48,811 nucleotides of DNA from Rouxiella badensis (GTDB taxonomy: Bacteria; Pseudomonadota; Gammaproteobacteria; Enterobacterales; Enterobacteriaceae): positions 1 to 48,811 of the forward strand of contig NZ_MRWE01000037.1 in NCBI RefSeq assembly GCF_002093665.1, written 5' to 3'. Shown here one piece after another: positions 38,662 through 47,439 of this stretch (position 1 is its first letter; every line of letters starts with the position of its first letter). Made by a program: the position numbers and the translations under genes. A model generated the notes under the pieces. It was not told where the DNA came from. It was given only the letters and a program-made list of their open reading frames with translations, and ran no database searches.

Positions 38662-40083
38662 ATGTCCCTCAGTCGTCGCAGTTTTATACAGGCAACTGGA
38701 ATGGCGCTTGCCGCCGGGTCTTTGCCGCTGAGGGCAAACGCAAGCGAGGCCCAGCCCGTATTACCTGTTCCTCCGCTGATTGAGTCCCGCCGCGGACAAC
38801 CTCTTTTCCTGACGCTTCAGCAGTCGCATTGGGCATTTTTGGGCGGCAGTAAAGCACCGGTCTGGGGCTTTAACGGGATGTATCTCGGCCCGACGGTGCG
38901 GGTTTACAACGGCGATGACGTTAAGCTTATCTACAGCAATCGCCTGCCTGTGCCGGCGGCTATGACCATCAGTGGTCTACAGGTTCCCGGCACGCTGACC
39001 GGCGGCGCGGCGCGTTTGATGTCGGCGGGCAGCGACTGGTCACCGGTGCTGCCTATTCGTCAGCCTGCCGCAACCTGCTGGTATCACGCCAATACGCCAG
39101 GGCACATGGCTGCGCACGTCTATAACGGGCTGGCAGGGATGTGGCTGGTGGAAGATGACGTCAGCAAGAGTCTGCCGCTGCCTAATCACTACGGTGTGGA
39201 CGATTTCCCGGTGGTTATTCAGGACAAGCGTCTGGATAATTTCGGCGTGCCACAGTACGACACCCCCGCCAGCGGCGGTTTCTTCGGTGATACCATGCTG
39301 GTTAACGGCGTGCAGAGTCCGTTTGTGCAGGTCTCGCGCGGCTGGGTGCGTTTGCGTTTACTCAACGCCTCAAATGCGCGTCGCTATGAGCTGACGCTGA
39401 CCGACAATCGCCCATTCCACGTGATAGCCTCCGACCAAGGGTTCCTGCCTGCGCCGGTCTCCGTGCAGCGCCTTTCTCTGGCGCCCGGTGAACGCCGTGA
39501 AGTGCTGATTGATATGTCGCAGGGCGACGAGGTGTCGGTGTCTGCTGGCGAAGCCGCGGGTATTATGGACAGGCTGCGCGGTCTGTTCCAGCCTTCAAGC
39601 ATTCTGGTTTCGACCATCGTGCTTACCTTGAAACCTACCGGCCTGCTGCCGCTGGTGACTGACAATCTCCCTATGCGCCTGCTCGCCGATCAGCTGATCG
39701 TCGGTAACGTTGTGCGCAGCCGCGAGTTCCGCCTGGGGGATAACCAGCCGGGCATCAATGGCGCGGTGTTTGATCCCTCAAGGACCGACGTTCAGGCGTT
39801 GCAAGGGACGTGGGAGCGCTGGACGGTGCACGCGGACCTGCCGCAGCCATTCCACGTTCAGGGCGTGACCTTTATGGTCAAGACGGTTAACGGTGCTGCA
39901 CCGCTGGTAGAAGACGCTGGATTCAAGGATACGGTGTGGGTTGATGGCGAGGTTGAACTGCTGGTTTACCTCAATCAGCCGTCCTATGACCATTTCCCGT
40001 TCTTCTTCTACAGCCAGACGTTAGAGCTCGCCGATCGCGGTTCGATGGGGCAGATGGTCATACAACCCTCGCCGAGCTATTAA
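38662..40083 (+). CDS. ftsP: Cell division protein FtsP (SufI), Tat-exported
   Basis: A periplasmic protein that stabilises the divisome under stress and is a model Tat substrate. The 473-residue precursor starts MSLSRRSFIQATG, with the twin-arginine motif at residues 5-6. The signal likely ends at RANA. The mature protein has the three-cupredoxin fold of multicopper oxidases. WYHANTPGHMAAHVYNGLAG keeps the fold signature but lacks the full set of copper-binding His residues, as in known FtsP. ATG 38662 with GGAGA upstream is preferred over the longer frame from 38608. It follows plsC. Confidence 0.95.
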   Translation: MSLSRRSFIQATGMALAAGSLPLRANASEAQPVLPVPPLIESRRGQPLFLTLQQSHWAFLGGSKAPVWGFNGMYLGPTVRVYNGDDVKLIYSNRLPVPAAMTISGLQVPGTLTGGAARLMSAGSDWSPVLPIRQPAATCWYHANTPGHMAAHVYNGLAGMWLVEDDVSKSLPLPNHYGVDDFPVVIQDKRLDNFGVPQYDTPASGGFFGDTMLVNGVQSPFVQVSRGWVRLRLLNASNARRYELTLTDNRPFHVIASDQGFLPAPVSVQRLSLAPGERREVLIDMSQGDEVSVSAGEAAGIMDRLRGLFQPSSILVSTIVLTLKPTGLLPLVTDNLPMRLLADQLIVGNVVRSREFRLGDNQPGINGAVFDPSRTDVQALQGTWERWTVHADLPQPFHVQGVTFMVKTVNGAAPLVEDAGFKDTVWVDGEVELLVYLNQPSYDHFPFFFYSQTLELADRGSMGQMVIQPSPSY

Positions 40084-40103
40084 TAAACTCGCCAGGCTAT
40101 TCA

Positions 40104-40135
40104 ATAAAAAAGGGAGCGGCAGGCACCGCTCCCTT
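40104..40135 (-). terminator. Terminator of dkgA
   Basis: AAGGGAGCGG (40110-40119) pairs with CCGCTCCCTT (40126-40135) around a 6-base loop. The A run at 40105-40110 becomes the T tail on the minus strand. On the plus strand it may also slow transcription from ftsP. Confidence 0.85.
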
Positions 40136-40146
40136 CCGCATTCAGA

Positions 40147-40977
40147 TCAGAAATTCAGTTTATGTTCAGGGTTTGGCCCTAAACGTTTGCCGGTATCCAG
40201 CTTAGTGAACTCTGACAGCTCTTCTTTTTCCAGCTTGAAGTCGAAAACGTTGAAGTTTTCGTGAATACGCTTTGGCGTGACGGATTTAGGGATAACAATC
40301 AATCCGTTATCAAGGTGCCAGCGAATTACGATTTGCGCCGGTGTCTTGCCATATTTCTTGGCCAATTTCTGAATCAAAGCTTCTTCGAACAGGCCGTCTC
40401 CGCCCTGAGCCAGTGGGCTCCAGGACTCGGTCGCGATGCGATGCGTCGCGTTCCATGCGTGCAGTTGGCGCTGCGGCAGTGAAGGGTGCAGCTCTATCTG
40501 GTTCACGGTTGGCGCGGTGCCGGTTTCATCAATCAGGCGCTGTAGGTGAGGAATATGGAAGTTACACACGCCGACACTCTTCGCCAGTCCCTGTTCCTTT
40601 AATTTCAGCAGCTGTTTCCACGACTCGACGTAGTTGTCCTGATCCGGCAGCGGCCAGTGGATGAGATACAGATCGATATAGTCGAGTTTGAGTTTATCGA
40701 GGCTCTCCTCGAGGGCTTTCTGTGCATACAGCTGCTGATCGTTCCACAGCTTAGTGGTCACAAAAATCTCTTCACGCGGGATACTGGTTTCCGCCAGCGC
40801 TCGGCCAACGCCCACTTCGTTTTTATACGCGGCGGCGGTGTCGATGTGGCGATAGCCTGCGTCAAGTGCGGTAGCTACCGCATGGGTCGCTTCGTCGTTG
40901 CTGGCTTTCCAGACGCCGAGGCCGAGTTGGGGAATTCGATTGCCGTCATTGAGCTTTATGATGGACTGCGTTGACAT
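40147..40977 (-). CDS. dkgA: 2,5-diketo-D-gluconate reductase A-type aldo/keto reductase
   Basis: An NADPH-dependent aldo-keto reductase acting on diketogluconate, methylglyoxal and related carbonyls. The 276-residue protein begins MSTQSIIKLNDGNRIPQLGLG at ATG 40977, with AGGAG upstream. The catalytic tetrad is visible as Asp46, Tyr51, Lys76 and His107. The C-terminal NADPH-binding IPKSVTPKRIHEN is present. It closely follows E. coli DkgA, including QRQLHAWNATHRI. It is divergent from the AraC-type regulator. The yqhD alcohol dehydrogenase that accompanies dkgA in E. coli is absent here. Confidence 0.95.
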   Translation of the reverse strand: MSTQSIIKLNDGNRIPQLGLGVWKASNDEATHAVATALDAGYRHIDTAAAYKNEVGVGRALAETSIPREEIFVTTKLWNDQQLYAQKALEESLDKLKLDYIDLYLIHWPLPDQDNYVESWKQLLKLKEQGLAKSVGVCNFHIPHLQRLIDETGTAPTVNQIELHPSLPQRQLHAWNATHRIATESWSPLAQGGDGLFEEALIQKLAKKYGKTPAQIVIRWHLDNGLIVIPKSVTPKRIHENFNVFDFKLEKEELSEFTKLDTGKRLGPNPEHKLNF

Positions 40978-41255
40978 AAATTTCTCCTGTAGGGGAATGC
41001 GTAATCCACGCATTAATTGCCTGATTGAGTAAGTTTAGTAAATGAATAGCCATTTCGCTGAGTTTGCTAATGATTCATTTTCAGGTATTTATCCAAAAAA
41101 TGTGCTTAACCTGCTCAGAGAAAGACTCTGGCGGACCCGGCGAATTTTTATAATGCATATTCCTGTTTAAAACTTGCCTAATCCTGCAAGCCGCTATAGC
41201 AATCATAAGAGTTATGGCAGAATCATTGCCAGTTTGTTTTATTCGGAGAAGAGTC

Positions 41256-42185
41256 ATGCAAGATGTTGAAAGCCTGTGCGCCGAACTGGCAAAAAAAGTC
41301 GAGCGGCTGACCGAGACGTCTCCCAAATTTCAGTCTAGCGTGCCGCAGGCAACGCTGATGTGTTACTCGAGCTATCACGCTCGGCAGCCGGTGATGTATA
41401 ACCCCAGCGTCACGATTGTGTTTCAGGGCAGCAAGATTGGCTATCTGGGCAACAAAACCTTTTCCTACGATCCCAAGAATTACCTGATGCTGACCGTTCC
41501 GCTGCCGTTCGAATGCGAGACCTTTGGTACACCAGAGAGGCCGGTAACCGGCGTGTCTATCCGCATCGATCCCGGTATGTTGCAGGACCTTCTGATGGAA
41601 ATGGGCGATGAAGGGTTCCCGCATCAGCCGGACCAGTCTTCGGGGATCACTTCGGGTTTGCTCGATGAGGACATTCTCTGCGCCAGCGAGCGTCTGCTAG
41701 ACGTGATGGACAAGCCGCTGCGCGCCAAGGTGCTCGGCCCACAGATCATTCGTGAGATTTTGTTTTTTATTCTGACCAGTGAAAATGGCGGTGCGTTGCA
41801 GGCATTGGTGAATCGTCATACGCATTTCAGCCAGATAACCAAGGCACTGCGCAAGATTGAGAATCACTATGCCGAGACGCTCAGCGTTGAGCAGCTGGCC
41901 AGTGACGTTAATATGAGCGTCTCGGCGTTCCACCACAATTTCAAGGCTGTCACCAGCACCTCGCCCTTGCAGTATCTGAAGAATTATCGCCTGCACAAGG
42001 CGCGGGCAATGATGATCTACGACGGCTTGAAAGCCAGCAGTGCGGCCATCAGCGTGGGATATGAAAGTGCCTCACAGTTTAGCCGCGAGTTTAAACGTTA
42101 CTTTGGCGTTACGCCGAGCGACGAAATCGCCCGCATGCGTGAGGTAAACTCGCAGACCATTACCGAAACGGTATTCGGCTCTTAA
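41256..42185 (+). CDS. yqhC: AraC-family transcriptional regulator YqhC
   Basis: In E. coli YqhC senses aldehydes and activates yqhD-dkgA. The 309-residue protein has an N-terminal AraC_N-type sensing domain (about 20-190) with [12 protein letters not shown]. Two C-terminal helix-turn-helix motifs lie within about 200-300, containing [19 protein letters not shown] and [22 protein letters not shown] 41256 with GGAGA seven bases upstream is preferred to the longer frame from 41214. It is divergent from dkgA, its likely target. It converges on yghB, with stop codons overlapping in a TTAA palindrome. Confidence 0.9.
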   Translation: MQDVESLCAELAKKVERLTETSPKFQSSVPQATLMCYSSYHARQPVMYNPSVTIVFQGSKIGYLGNKTFSYDPKNYLMLTVPLPFECETFGTPERPVTGVSIRIDPGMLQDLLMEMGDEGFPHQPDQSSGITSGLLDEDILCASERLLDVMDKPLRAKVLGPQIIREILFFILTSENGGALQALVNRHTHFSQITKALRKIENHYAETLSVEQLASDVNMSVSAFHHNFKAVTSTSPLQYLKNYRLHKARAMMIYDGLKASSAAISVGYESASQFSREFKRYFGVTPSDEIARMREVNSQTITETVFGS

Positions 42186-42844
42186 GAGGCGATTTTATGG
42201 CGATTACGCCATACGACCAGCAGCGCGCCGGCCAGTCCGGTGACCAGGAGCAGGGCAGGTAAAATCATCAAGCCTGCCATAACCTTGTCTTCGTGACGTT
42301 GCACGAAAGGAATATGGCACAGTGCATAACCCATGCCCATGATAACCCCCACCCATAGCACCGCACTCAGCCAGTTGAATACCTGAAAACGACGGTTTTC
42401 GAGGCCAGAAATACCGGCAATAGTGGGCAGCAGAGTGCGGACAAAGCCGATAAACCGCGCCGCGAGCAGGGCGGCTAATCCGTGGTTATTGAAGAGGGCA
42501 TGGGCACGGTCATGATACTGGGCGGGCAGTTGAAGCAGCCAACCTTTTACTACGCGCGTGTGCCCCAGCCAGCGACCTTGCAGATAGCTTAGCCAGCAGC
42601 CCAGGGCTGAAGCGACAATCAGGATAATCAGCGTGGGGATCAGGCTCATGACACCTTTGGAAACCAGCGCACCAGTGAGCAGCAGCAGGCTGTCGCCGGG
42701 CAGGAATGAAGCAGGAATCAGACCATTTTCGAGAAGCAATGTGGCAAACAGCACCGCGTAGACCACCCATAAAACGTTGGGGTTCGCCAAGACGCTAAAG
42801 TCGTGTTGCCATAAAGCATGAAGAATTTGTGTTAATACCGCCAT
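42182..42844 (-). CDS. yghB: DedA family inner-membrane protein YghB
   Basis: A 220-residue polytopic membrane protein closely matching E. coli YghB (219 residues). DedA/VTT-fold proteins are implicated in undecaprenyl-phosphate or phospholipid flipping and in pH and division phenotypes. Signature parts are [18 protein letters not shown] with its acidic residue, [13 protein letters not shown], and [19 protein letters not shown] with the conserved Arg. Its stop codon shares the TTAA of the yqhC stop, so no terminator fits between them. Confidence 0.94.
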   Translation of the reverse strand: MAVLTQILHALWQHDFSVLANPNVLWVVYAVLFATLLLENGLIPASFLPGDSLLLLTGALVSKGVMSLIPTLIILIVASALGCWLSYLQGRWLGHTRVVKGWLLQLPAQYHDRAHALFNNHGLAALLAARFIGFVRTLLPTIAGISGLENRRFQVFNWLSAVLWVGVIMGMGYALCHIPFVQRHEDKVMAGLMILPALLLVTGLAGALLVVWRNRHKIAS

Positions 42845-42963
42845 AGGCTTTCCTGTCTGGTTGCTGCAAAAACGTGAGAATTCAGGATCGCGAATCGCTC
42901 CCCAACGTCACGATTAAAAAAAGAGTATCAACAATCTTTATAAGTATTTAACGTATTATGTTC

Positions 42964-43010
42964 AAAAACCGCGCACCATCCTATCAGATAAGTAAGGTTT
43001 TGCGCGGTTT
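42964..43010 (-). terminator. Possible terminator of metC
   Basis: AAACCGCGCA (42966-42975) pairs with TGCGCGGTTT (43001-43010) across a 25-base loop. On the minus strand it ends in TTTTTG. The long loop lowers confidence. Confidence 0.6.
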
Positions 43011-43031
43011 GTCGCAATCATTTGATTAAGA

Positions 43032-44219
43032 TCAGGCAATGCGCGCGAAGGCCGCTTCTAAATCGGCAATCAGGTCGTCGCAGTGCTCCAGCCCGATATG
43101 CACGCGAACCAGTGTCCCCGTGAAATCAACCTCTTCACCTGGGCGAATGGCCTGGATCTCTTCCGGTTGATTAGCCAGCACCAGCGATTCAAATCCGCCC
43201 CACGAATAGGCCATACCGAAGTGCTCGAAGTGGTCGAGATAGTGGGCAAGCTGGTCGTCGGTCAGGCGTTTGGACAGAATAAAGGAGAACAACCCGCAGC
43301 TGCCGGTGAAATCACGTTTCCAGAATTCATGCCCTTTACTGCCTGGCAGAGCAGGGTGATTGACGCGTGCTACCTCAGGTCGGGTCTGGAGCCATTCGGC
43401 GATGCGCAGGCTGCTTTCCGCGTGCTGCTTGAGACGAACGCCCATGGTACGCAGGCCACGGCTGGCGACGTAGGCGCTGTCGGCATCGACCATTTGCCCC
43501 ATCAGATAGGACTGCTCGCGCAGCTGTTCCCAGCAACGTTCGTTGGCAACGGCGGTCCCAATCATCGCGTCCGAATGGCCGACGATGTACTTTGTGCCCG
43601 CCTGAATCGAGATATCGATATCAAATTCAAGCGCCTTGAACAGAATGCCCGCCGCCCAGGTGTTGTCGATCATCACGATAACCTCAGGAGATACGTCGCG
43701 TACGGCCTTGACGATCGTTGGGATATCAGGCACTTCCATGGTGATAGAGCCCGGTGATTCGAGGAATAGCACGCGAGTGTTGGGCTGGACCATGCTGGCA
43801 ATGTCTGCGCCAATCGAGGCCGGATAATAGGTCGTGCTAACGCCCAGCCGGGTCAGCACTTTCGAGCAGAAGTCCTGCGTCGGTTCATAGGACGAGCTGG
43901 CCATCAGGAGGTGATCGCCGGTGTTCACGAACGACAGAATCGCGTTGCTGACCGCCGCTGCGCCACACGGATAAAGCACGCAGCCCGCACCGCCTTCAAG
44001 TTCGACCATCGCCTCCTGGAAGGAGAAGTGGGTCAGCGTTCCACGACGTCCATAAAACAGCTCGCCGTTGGCCCGATTCGCGGTCGCGAACTTTTTCTGC
44101 GCAACGGACTCAAACATCAGCGAAGACGCGCGCTGGATAACTGCATTAACCGAACCCTGGGTAAATTTTTTGTCTCTTCCTGCACTCACCAGCGCAGTTT
44201 CAATCTTCCTGGACGTCAT
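43032..44219 (-). CDS. metC: Cystathionine beta-lyase
   Basis: A PLP enzyme that cleaves cystathionine to homocysteine, pyruvate and ammonia in methionine synthesis. The 395-residue protein is a fold-type I Cys/Met metabolism enzyme. The Schiff-base lysine is Lys210 in [20 protein letters not shown] binds the neighbouring subunit's cofactor, and MIDNTWAAG contains the pyridine-binding Asp. It is divergent from exbB, as in E. coli. No clear MetJ box was identified in the 243-base divergent region. Confidence 0.97.
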   Translation of the reverse strand: MTSRKIETALVSAGRDKKFTQGSVNAVIQRASSLMFESVAQKKFATANRANGELFYGRRGTLTHFSFQEAMVELEGGAGCVLYPCGAAAVSNAILSFVNTGDHLLMASSSYEPTQDFCSKVLTRLGVSTTYYPASIGADIASMVQPNTRVLFLESPGSITMEVPDIPTIVKAVRDVSPEVIVMIDNTWAAGILFKALEFDIDISIQAGTKYIVGHSDAMIGTAVANERCWEQLREQSYLMGQMVDADSAYVASRGLRTMGVRLKQHAESSLRIAEWLQTRPEVARVNHPALPGSKGHEFWKRDFTGSCGLFSFILSKRLTDDQLAHYLDHFEHFGMAYSWGGFESLVLANQPEEIQAIRPGEEVDFTGTLVRVHIGLEHCDDLIADLEAAFARIA

Positions 44220-44368
44220 AAGAAAAATTTCACCTTGTTAACCCTGCCATCTGGCATTTTTATTACGTTAGCATGGCCTCCGCGCAGGGTCATGGGTTTG
44301 GCGCGATGTGTGAAGATTTTTCATATGAGTAAGAGTGTTTACTTTTCAGGCTACTGCGGAATGTAAAT

Positions 44369-44387
44369 AATAATGATAACCACTATC
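44369..44387. promoter_or_regulatory. Fur box upstream of exbBD
   Basis: AATAATGATAACCACTATC matches the 19-bp Fur consensus GATAATGATAATCATTATC at 16 positions. It lies about 75 bases before the exbB start codon and predicts iron repression. It may also touch metC expression. Confidence 0.8.
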
Positions 44388-44462
44388 AATTATGGCTTTT
44401 AATTTGTTATCATTTGCCGCGAGTAAATTATTCAATCCTTTGATCACGGCTGGAGGCGCTGC

Positions 44463-45503
44463 GTGCAAACGTGTCGCATTAAGATGAACAAAGCGGTGTC
44501 ATTTTTGACGGATGTAAAACAGATGATGAGTACGCGTAAAAGCGGTACAGCAAAAATCGGTACTGTATTGACCTCACTGGTGCTGATGGCAGGATTAACC
44601 GGTAGCGCCTGGGCGACGCCTTCTTCGAACGCGGCCAATGCGGTTACCCCTTCCACGACGACCTCGGCATCGGCAGCCCCTGCGGCCACCTCAACCGATG
44701 GTAGCGCGGCACCTTTGCTGCAAAGCACTAACGGTATCGATATTAGCGCAACGCCTGCTCAAGACCCGCAAGTCCCCGCGATCCCAAAAGACCTCTCCGT
44801 ATTAGGCATGTATCAGCATGCTGATATCGTGGTGAAAATCGTGATGATTGGCCTGCTGCTGGCCTCGGTCGTAACCTGGACCCTGCTTTTCAGCAAGGGC
44901 GCTGAAGTGTTCTCAGGTAAACGTCGCCTGCGTCGTGAACTGGCGGCACTGCTGCCGGTACGCTCGCTGAAGGAAGCGCTGGAACAGTCAGAAGGCTTCT
45001 CGGCCAATAGCGTAAGCAGCCAGATGCTGCGCGACGCTGAAAACGAACTACAGCTGTCTGCCGGTTCTACTGACAACGGCGGCATTAAAGAACGCACCGG
45101 TTTCCGCCTTGAGCGTCGCGTGAGCGCCGCGGGCCGTCACATGGGGCGTGGTAACGGTATTCTGGCGACTATCGGGGCAATCTCTCCGTTCGTCGGCCTG
45201 TTCGGCACCGTGTGGGGCATTATGAACAGCTTCATCGGGATTGCTCAGACACAGACCACTAACCTGGCCGTAGTCGCACCGGGTATTGCAGAAGCACTGC
45301 TGGCCACAGCCGTGGGCCTGATTGCCGCCATTCCGGCGGTGGTTATCTACAACATTTTCGCCCGTACCATCGCGTCATATCGTCATCAGGTTGGCGACGT
45401 GGCGGCCCAGATTCTGCTGCTGCAGGGCCGTGATTTGGACCTCGCGGCAAGTGCAGAAGAGGCACCGCGCGCTCAGGCGGGTCATCAGTTACGCGTAGGG
45501 TAA
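44463..45503 (+). CDS. exbB: TonB-system energiser ExbB with N-terminal extension
   Basis: The proton-channel scaffold of the TonB complex. The frame encodes 346 residues; E. coli ExbB has 244. The first 50 or so residues look like an export signal (TVLTSLVLMAGLTGSAWA), followed by a Ser/Thr/Ala/Pro-rich linker. This extended form is known in Serratia-like genera. The MotA/TolQ/ExbB core follows, with three membrane helices and GLFGTVWGIMNSFIGIA. GTG 44463 has GGAGG six bases upstream. Downstream ATGs at 44484, 44523 and 44526 lack a good SD, though 44526 would give a classic signal peptide. It is co-transcribed with exbD. Confidence 0.92.
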   Translation: MQTCRIKMNKAVSFLTDVKQMMSTRKSGTAKIGTVLTSLVLMAGLTGSAWATPSSNAANAVTPSTTTSASAAPAATSTDGSAAPLLQSTNGIDISATPAQDPQVPAIPKDLSVLGMYQHADIVVKIVMIGLLLASVVTWTLLFSKGAEVFSGKRRLRRELAALLPVRSLKEALEQSEGFSANSVSSQMLRDAENELQLSAGSTDNGGIKERTGFRLERRVSAAGRHMGRGNGILATIGAISPFVGLFGTVWGIMNSFIGIAQTQTTNLAVVAPGIAEALLATAVGLIAAIPAVVIYNIFARTIASYRHQVGDVAAQILLLQGRDLDLAASAEEAPRAQAGHQLRVG

Positions 45504-45510
45504 GTCAATC

Positions 45511-45942
45511 ATGGCCATTCGTTTGAACGACGACCTCGATGAAAGCGGCGAAATGCATGACATTAACGTCACGCCGTTTATCGACGTTATGCTGGTTCTG
45601 CTGATCATCTTTATGGTTGCAGCACCCTTGGCAACGGTAGATGTGCGGGTCAATCTGCCCGCATCTACCGCGCAGTCGCAGCCGAGACCGCCGAAGCCTG
45701 TCTTCCTGACGGTCAAAGCCGACAACCAGATGTTCCTCGGTGACAGTCCTGTTCAGCCTGGCAGCCTCAAGGCGTTGCTCGACCAGCGCACACAGGGTGA
45801 CAAGCAGACGACCATCTTCTTCCGCGCCGACAAGTCTGTCGATTACGCGACCATCATGAGCGTGATGGATAACCTGCGAACCGCCGGATACCTGAAGGTT
45901 GGATTAGTCGGTGAAGAGAAAAACGGTGCGGCAACAGGTTAA
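45511..45942 (+). CDS. exbD: TonB-system protein ExbD
   Basis: The partner of ExbB in harnessing proton flux for TonB. The 143-residue protein has a short cytoplasmic tail and one membrane helix containing the essential Asp25 (TPFIDVMLVLLIIFMV). A periplasmic domain includes the FFRADKSVDYATIMSVMD segment. It begins seven bases after the exbB stop. A strong terminator follows. tonB itself is not in the window. Confidence 0.97.
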   Translation: MAIRLNDDLDESGEMHDINVTPFIDVMLVLLIIFMVAAPLATVDVRVNLPASTAQSQPRPPKPVFLTVKADNQMFLGDSPVQPGSLKALLDQRTQGDKQTTIFFRADKSVDYATIMSVMDNLRTAGYLKVGLVGEEKNGAATG

Positions 45943-45969
45943 CTCGCGCACGCTACGCTGAGTATCGAG

Positions 45970-46001
45970 GCCCGGGACAGGATAATGTCCCGGGCTTTTT
46001 T
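45970..46001 (+). terminator. Terminator of exbBD
   Basis: GCCCGGGACA pairs perfectly with TGTCCCGGGC around a 6-base loop, followed by TTTTTTATT. It lies 27 bases after the exbD stop. Confidence 0.93.
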
Positions 46002-46057
46002 ATTGCCCGCGCGCGGGGCTGTTATACTTGAGACTGATTAAGCTGGAAGGAGGACGC

Positions 46058-46711
46058 ATGAATCTGGATCTCTTCGATCACCCGGATTTCCACCCAAGCT
46101 GGCGTGAAGACCTGTGCCCAGGCGCAGTCGTGCTGCGTGGTGCGGCGCTGGCCGATGACCGCGAGCTGCTCAAGGCGATTGAGAATATCGCCATTCAGGT
46201 GCCGTTTCAGTATCGTGCTACCCCCGGTGGCTATGCGATGTCGGTCGCGATGACTAACTGTGGCGATCTCGGTTGGGTCACTGACAGTCGTGGTTATCGC
46301 TATCAGTCTACTTCGCCCGAAACCCACCGCCTCTGGCCCGCAATGCCCGACATCTTCCGTACCCTCGCCGTGCACGCAGCGGAGGAGGCCGGTTTCAAAG
46401 ACTTTCAGCCCGATGCCTGCCTTATCAACCGCTACCAGCCTGGGGCCAAGATGTCGCTGCATCAGGACAAAGACGAGGAGGACTTTGGCCAGCCGATAGT
46501 CTCTATCTCGCTCGGCCTGCCTGCGGTGTTCCAATTTGGCGGTATGGAGCGCAGCGATAAAACTCAGCGCGTCAACTTGACCCACGGTGACATCGTGGTG
46601 TGGGGCGGTCCAGCGCGACTGCGCTATCATGGAATTTTGCCGCTGAAGGCGGGTGAACATCCGTTGACCGGACAGTACCGCTTTAATCTGACCTTTCGCA
46701 AAGCCGTTTAG
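46058..46711 (+). CDS. alkB: Alpha-ketoglutarate-dependent DNA repair dioxygenase AlkB
   Basis: Reverses N1-methyladenine and N3-methylcytosine by oxidative demethylation. The 217-residue protein starts MNLDLFDHPD at ATG 46058, with GGAAGGAGG upstream. Iron ligands are His135 and Asp137 in LHQDKDE and His191 in RYHGILP. The 2-oxoglutarate arginines lie in YRFNLTFR near the C-terminus. Unlike E. coli, it is not in an operon with ada; it stands alone between exbD and a cold-shock protein. Confidence 0.96.
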   Translation: MNLDLFDHPDFHPSWREDLCPGAVVLRGAALADDRELLKAIENIAIQVPFQYRATPGGYAMSVAMTNCGDLGWVTDSRGYRYQSTSPETHRLWPAMPDIFRTLAVHAAEEAGFKDFQPDACLINRYQPGAKMSLHQDKDEEDFGQPIVSISLGLPAVFQFGGMERSDKTQRVNLTHGDIVVWGGPARLRYHGILPLKAGEHPLTGQYRFNLTFRKAV

Positions 46712-46862
46712 CGTTCTATAAACATGAGTGAACGCGCAAAGCGCAGGACTTCGCGGGCAATGTGCATTAAACTAGGCGACTTCACTGTTTTCCCCCTCAC
46801 TTTGTGAAAGACGGACGGGATTAACAGGCATTTTTGAACGAATTTATTAGGCGGTAAGAGCG

Positions 46863-47342
46863 ATGAACGGTGTAATCACAACCTGGTTTGAAGATAAAGG
46901 TTTTGGCTTTATCAAAGATGAAAACGGAGATAATCGTTATTTCCATGTGATTAAAGTCGCCAATCCTGATTTGATCAAGAAAGATGCCGTGGTGACCTTT
47001 GAGCCAACCACCAACACCAAAGGGTTGTCGGCCTTTGCGGTAAAAGTGATGCCAGAGAGCAAATTTATTCACATTGCCGGTGAGCGCATCAAGATAACCA
47101 GCATCAAGTCGTTCCTGGCCTTCAGTGAAGAAGTGCCTGCGGATTCTACAATCGATAAAGAGAACGCCGTTCTGTCTGTTGGCCTGTTGATGAACCGCAT
47201 CAAGCCAAAAGACGAAGAGACCAAGGCGACAACCCGTACCATCAAGAAGCTGCTGATTACCACCTTCCAGAACAGTACCTACACCTTCTCTGAAGACGAG
47301 ATAGACATCGACGCGACGATTAAGATCCTCAAAGCGCTGTAA
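46863..47342 (+). CDS. Cold-shock-domain protein with an unassigned C-terminal domain
   Basis: A 159-residue protein. The N-terminal about 65 residues form a CspA-like OB fold, with the RNA-binding motifs KGFGFIK (residues 12-18) and RYFHV. The C-terminal 90 residues contain FIHIAGERIKITSIKSF and a final FSEDEIDIDATIKILKAL, giving a probable second small fold that I cannot name. Similar two-part proteins occur on mobile elements and in enterobacteria, from memory. It may be an RNA chaperone or nucleic-acid-binding factor. AGGCGGTAAGAG precedes ATG 46863. Confidence 0.8.
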   Translation: MNGVITTWFEDKGFGFIKDENGDNRYFHVIKVANPDLIKKDAVVTFEPTTNTKGLSAFAVKVMPESKFIHIAGERIKITSIKSFLAFSEEVPADSTIDKENAVLSVGLLMNRIKPKDEETKATTRTIKKLLITTFQNSTYTFSEDEIDIDATIKILKAL

Positions 47343-47362
47343 TTTCTTGCCTTCAGATGCAT

Positions 47363-47396
47363 AAAACCGTCAGGTCTTTCGACGCTGACGGTTTCT
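47363..47396. terminator. Convergent terminator between the cold-shock gene and the citrate transporter gene
   Basis: AACCGTCAG (47365-47373) pairs with CTGACGGTT (47385-47393) around an 11-base loop. The minus strand is followed by TTTATG and the plus strand by TCTGTT, so it is modest in both directions. Confidence 0.6.
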
Positions 47397-47439
47397 GTTA
47401 AAACCGGTTAGATTTCCCCCTCTCCTTGGGCATGCTGTT

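Noticed and set aside
44220-44300. MetJ box for metC
   Set aside because: No convincing tandem AGACGTCT-like octamers were found by eye.
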